Shown piece after piece: positions 6,306-7,680 of a stretch of DNA of 7,680 bases (positions are counted from its first letter, which is position 1; each line of letters opens with the position of its first letter). This DNA comes from Pseudomonadota bacterium. GTDB lineage: Bacteria; Pseudomonadota; Alphaproteobacteria; Rhizobiales; Xanthobacteraceae. The position numbers were made by a program, and so were the translations under genes. Location of the stretch: the NCBI GenBank assembly GCA_963205465.1, contig CAUJKG010000084.1, forward strand, positions 1-7,680. The letters are read 5' to 3'. The notes under the pieces are model-generated. The model was given only the letters and a program-made list of their open reading frames with translations. It did not search any database and had not been told where the DNA came from.

Positions 6306-6347
6306 GATCACACGCACTCGTGATCCGCATCTGTGACGGCCATCACA
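6306..6347. promoter_or_regulatory. CRP/FNR-type palindrome and flanking half-sites upstream of the lectin gene
   Basis: TGTGA (6332-6336), six bases, TCACA (6343-6347) is an exact match to the core of the CRP-family consensus TGTGA-N6-TCACA. Just left of it is a second inverted repeat, GATCAC (6306-6311) and GTGATC (6320-6325), with an eight-base spacer. ATCACACG appears in both elements, at 6307-6314 and 6342-6349. They lie 74-115 bases before the lectin start, a usual place for an activator or repressor. No convincing -35/-10 pair was found beside them. Which regulator binds is unknown; alphaproteobacterial CRP/FNR relatives vary in half-site. Confidence 0.5.
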
Positions 6348-6420
6348 CGGCAACGGCGCCTGCGCCCCTAGGGTCTTGCCAAGACAAGGATGAAACGAAC
6401 TGACGACCTTGGGGCAAACC

Positions 6421-6924
6421 ATGATCAGCAAAGCAATTACCATCACCGCCGCCGCTGCGATTTCCGTCATGTTCGTGATCGGCAGCGCGAAAGCCGAAGG
6501 GCCCGGCAAGCTGATCGTCAACGAGCTTTCCGGAAAGTGCCTCGACGTACCCGGCATTTCCAACAAAACGCCCGGCACGCCGCTGCAACTCTATGACTGC
6601 GAAGTGAACGGCTTCGAGGTAAACGGCAAGGAGTCGGACCAGTTCTGGGTGTTCGACCGCAAGGGACAGATCCGCAATACCCTGTCGGGTATGTGCATCG
6701 ACATTGCCGGGACGGAAAAAGACAGCCTGATCCAGGTCGAAACTTGCGACACCGCCAATCCGGCGCAGGTCTGGATCTTCCACGAGAACGGCTTCATCGA
6801 AAACGAAGCCACCGGCAAATGCATCAATGTTGCAGGCACGCCGGGCACCGCAACCAATACGCCGCTCTTGTTGTCGGAATGCGAAGTCGGAAACCCGCAA
6901 ACCGATCAGCGCTGGCGCGCCTGA
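6421..6924 (+). CDS. Exported ricin-type beta-trefoil lectin-domain protein
   Basis: A 167-residue protein: a signal peptide (cleavage near AKA, residue 25), then a single beta-trefoil of three homologous repeats that fills the rest. Each repeat has a C-x-(D/N) start, a second cysteine, and a QxW motif. They are CLD 40-42, C60 and Q74-W76; CID 92-94, C109 and Q116-W118; CIN 134-136, C154 and Q163-W165. The six cysteines fit three intra-repeat disulfides. The aspartates D42 and D94 occupy the position that contacts sugar in ricin B; the third repeat has Asn136, so two sugar sites may be functional. There is no catalytic domain, so binding alone is likely, in the periplasm or outside. The ATG at 6421 is taken over a TTG at 6409 since GGGG lies six bases upstream and the signal peptide is normal. 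Terminators on both sides make it a single-gene transcript. Confidence 0.9.
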   Translation: MISKAITITAAAAISVMFVIGSAKAEGPGKLIVNELSGKCLDVPGISNKTPGTPLQLYDCEVNGFEVNGKESDQFWVFDRKGQIRNTLSGMCIDIAGTEKDSLIQVETCDTANPAQVWIFHENGFIENEATGKCINVAGTPGTATNTPLLLSECEVGNPQTDQRWRA

Positions 6925-6954
6925 ACCACCCCCTTCAAGTGAGCCTCCCCGCCT

Positions 6955-6985
6955 TGGCGCTGCATGAAAATGCAGCGCCATTTTT
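6955..6985 (+). terminator. Intrinsic terminator after the lectin gene
   Basis: TGGCGCTGCAT at 6955-6965 pairs perfectly over eleven bases with 6970-6980 around a GAAA loop, followed by TTTTT at 6981-6985. This is the strongest terminator in the window. Confidence 0.95.
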
Positions 6986-7078
6986 CTTGCTGCTTCTGTC
7001 GGCTACACGACCGACACAGGAATAAAAAATTTCTGCGAAGAATTTCTTTCGCCCGGCAATTGAATTAAATCGACCGGC

Positions 7079-7119
7079 GTCTGACCCAACGAAACGACTT
7101 GAAATCCGTCAGACAAGGA
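7079..7119 (+). promoter_or_regulatory. Inverted repeat abutting the ribosome-binding site of the VHL-like gene
   Basis: GTCTGAC at 7079-7085 is an exact reverse complement of GTCAGAC at 7108-7114, with a 22-base loop. The Shine-Dalgarno AAGGA follows immediately at 7115-7119, nine bases before the ATG. As RNA, this would be a seven-base-pair stem stacked directly against the ribosome-binding site. The preceding stretch (about 7021-7070) is AT-rich, with TTAAAT at 7065-7070 as a possible -10, which would start the transcript near the stem. The regulatory role is inferred. Confidence 0.4.
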
Positions 7120-7128
7120 ACACCAGCC

Positions 7129-7491
7129 ATGCTGAAGAAAAGTGCTGTTGCCGCAACCGTCGCGGTGTCGTGCCTCGCCTACACCATGTCCGCGCAGGCG
7201 CAGACGCGCTGGATGCAGACCTGCCCCTCGCCCGGCAACATTCGCTCGGTCGATAGCAAGACGAAAGCTATCGTCAACTTCTCGAACAACACGGGAAAGA
7301 CCATCAACATCGTTTGGCTCGATTACGAAGGCAAGCGCAAAACCTACAAAACGCTGAAGCGTGGCGAAGTCTACGAACAGCAGACCTTTGTCGGCCATCC
7401 CTGGCTGATCGTCGATCAAGATGGCGGATGTCTGGGCGTGTACTGGCCGAGGTCGGGAGAACAAATCGCGGAAATCTACGCCGACCAATAA
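7129..7491 (+). CDS. Exported von Hippel-Lindau (VHL) beta-domain protein
   Basis: A 120-residue protein: a signal peptide (KK near the start, hydrophobic core, probable cleavage after AQA at residue 24), then a VHL beta domain at about 39-107. The run IRSVDSKTKAIVNFSN matches the first strands of human pVHL (RSVNSREPSQVIFCN), VWLDYEG at 62-68 matches VWLNFDG, and VGHPWLIVD at 88-96 matches RGHLWLFRD. Residues aligning with the pVHL hydroxyproline pocket are W63 (W88), Y73 (Y98), T86 (S111), F87 (Y112), H90 (H115) and W92 (W117). C32 and C101 could form a disulfide. The alpha domain that binds elongin C is absent, so no ubiquitin-ligase role is implied; peptide or ligand binding in the periplasm is the plausible guess. 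The ATG at 7129 has AAGGA nine bases upstream. C15 in AVSC is a poor lipobox, so a lipoprotein is less likely. Confidence 0.88.
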   Translation: MLKKSAVAATVAVSCLAYTMSAQAQTRWMQTCPSPGNIRSVDSKTKAIVNFSNNTGKTINIVWLDYEGKRKTYKTLKRGEVYEQQTFVGHPWLIVDQDGGCLGVYWPRSGEQIAEIYADQ

Positions 7492-7522
7492 TCACGGGCG
7501 ATCTACGTGACACGCGACGATG

Positions 7523-7552
7523 AAATGGGCGCCCATTCGGAGCGCCCATTTT
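7523..7552. terminator. Terminator between converging VHL-like and DUF1993 genes
   Basis: AAATGGGCGC at 7523-7532 pairs perfectly with GCGCCCATTT at 7542-7551 around a nine-base loop, with the stem's own TTTT run at 7549-7552. The A-run on the left side gives a short U-run on the minus strand, so it may serve both converging genes. Confidence 0.85.
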
Positions 7553-7559
7553 GTTGCCG

Positions 7560-7680
7560 TCAGCCCAGATAATGCCGCTTGGAAAGCGCAACGCCGTTGT
7601 GGCGCAAGATCGCGTAGGCGATCGATACGTGAAAGTAGAAGTTCGGCAGCGCATGACGCTGCAGGTAATGCAGCCCGGTA
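7560..7680 (-). CDS. DUF1993 family protein (C-terminal end only)
   Basis: The last 39 residues of a minus-strand gene that enters from the right edge; its stop is at 7560-7562. The visible end contains LPNFYFHVSIAYAILRHNGV and closes with SKRHYLG. This is the characteristic C-terminus of DUF1993 proteins, soluble proteins of about 170 residues with a DinB-like four-helix shape and no well-established function. The histidine in FYFHV is conserved in the family as I recall it. The gene converges on the VHL-like gene, with a shared terminator 8 bases beyond its stop. Start and the rest of the protein are outside the window. Confidence 0.8.
   Translation of the reverse strand, partial: TGLHYLQRHALPNFYFHVSIAYAILRHNGVALSKRHYLG

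Noticed and set aside
6376..6400. A promoter for the lectin gene around TTGCCA at 6376-6381.
   Set aside because: No -10 hexamer of acceptable quality lies at a normal distance, so it was left uncalled.
7171..7185. A lipoprotein signal (AVSC, Cys15) in the VHL-like protein.
   Set aside because: The -3 residue is alanine instead of L/V/I, and a normal signal peptidase I site (AQA at residue 24) fits better.
1..7680. Defence systems, phage genes, transposases, CRISPR repeats, tRNA or rRNA genes.
   Set aside because: No such protein signatures, regularly spaced repeats or RNA-gene sequences were seen on either strand; the window looks like ordinary chromosomal background with a few unusual small exported proteins.

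Overview
The window is a chromosomal stretch of high-GC DNA that looks like an alphaproteobacterium of the order Hyphomicrobiales (Bradyrhizobium/Xanthobacteraceae-like). This rests on the ThiC sequence, the style of the small secreted proteins, and the recognisable DUF1272, DUF2188 and DUF1993 families. The taxon is inferred from family resemblance, not from any search. There is no sign of a phage, transposon, CRISPR array or RNA gene cluster.

Layout. Bases 1-133 carry the 5' part of a minus-strand DUF1272 cysteine-rich protein. Divergent from it, a TPP (thiamine pyrophosphate) riboswitch (210-310) leads into thiC (414-2276), the HMP-P synthase of thiamine biosynthesis. A GC-rich hairpin between them is a candidate expression platform. 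A small DUF2188 gene follows only two bases after the thiC stop. Next comes a divergent pair: on the minus strand a GYF_2-domain membrane protein (2550-3395, GTG start), and on the plus strand an exported protein with a ClpP/SppA-like SAC...FHA signature (3604-4188). A three-helix membrane protein (4340-4738) and a ten-helix TDT/TehA/SLAC1-type anion transporter (4832-5908) follow on the plus strand.

The right third holds three small exported proteins in a row on the plus strand, each followed by its own hairpin terminator. They are a glycine-zipper protein (6004-6249), a single-domain ricin-type beta-trefoil lectin (6421-6924) and a protein that is essentially a secreted von Hippel-Lindau (VHL) beta domain (7129-7491). 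A minus-strand DUF1993 gene enters from the right edge and converges on the last terminator.

Functionally only the thiamine part is firmly understood: TPP binding to the leader should lower ThiC production. The rest looks like envelope and periplasmic housekeeping or accessory genes that are individually transcribed. The most striking item is the VHL-like protein, which keeps most residues matching the hydroxyproline-binding pocket of human pVHL. Also worth attention are an exact TGTGA-N6-TCACA palindrome upstream of the lectin gene and several strong inverted repeats in the intergenic gaps.
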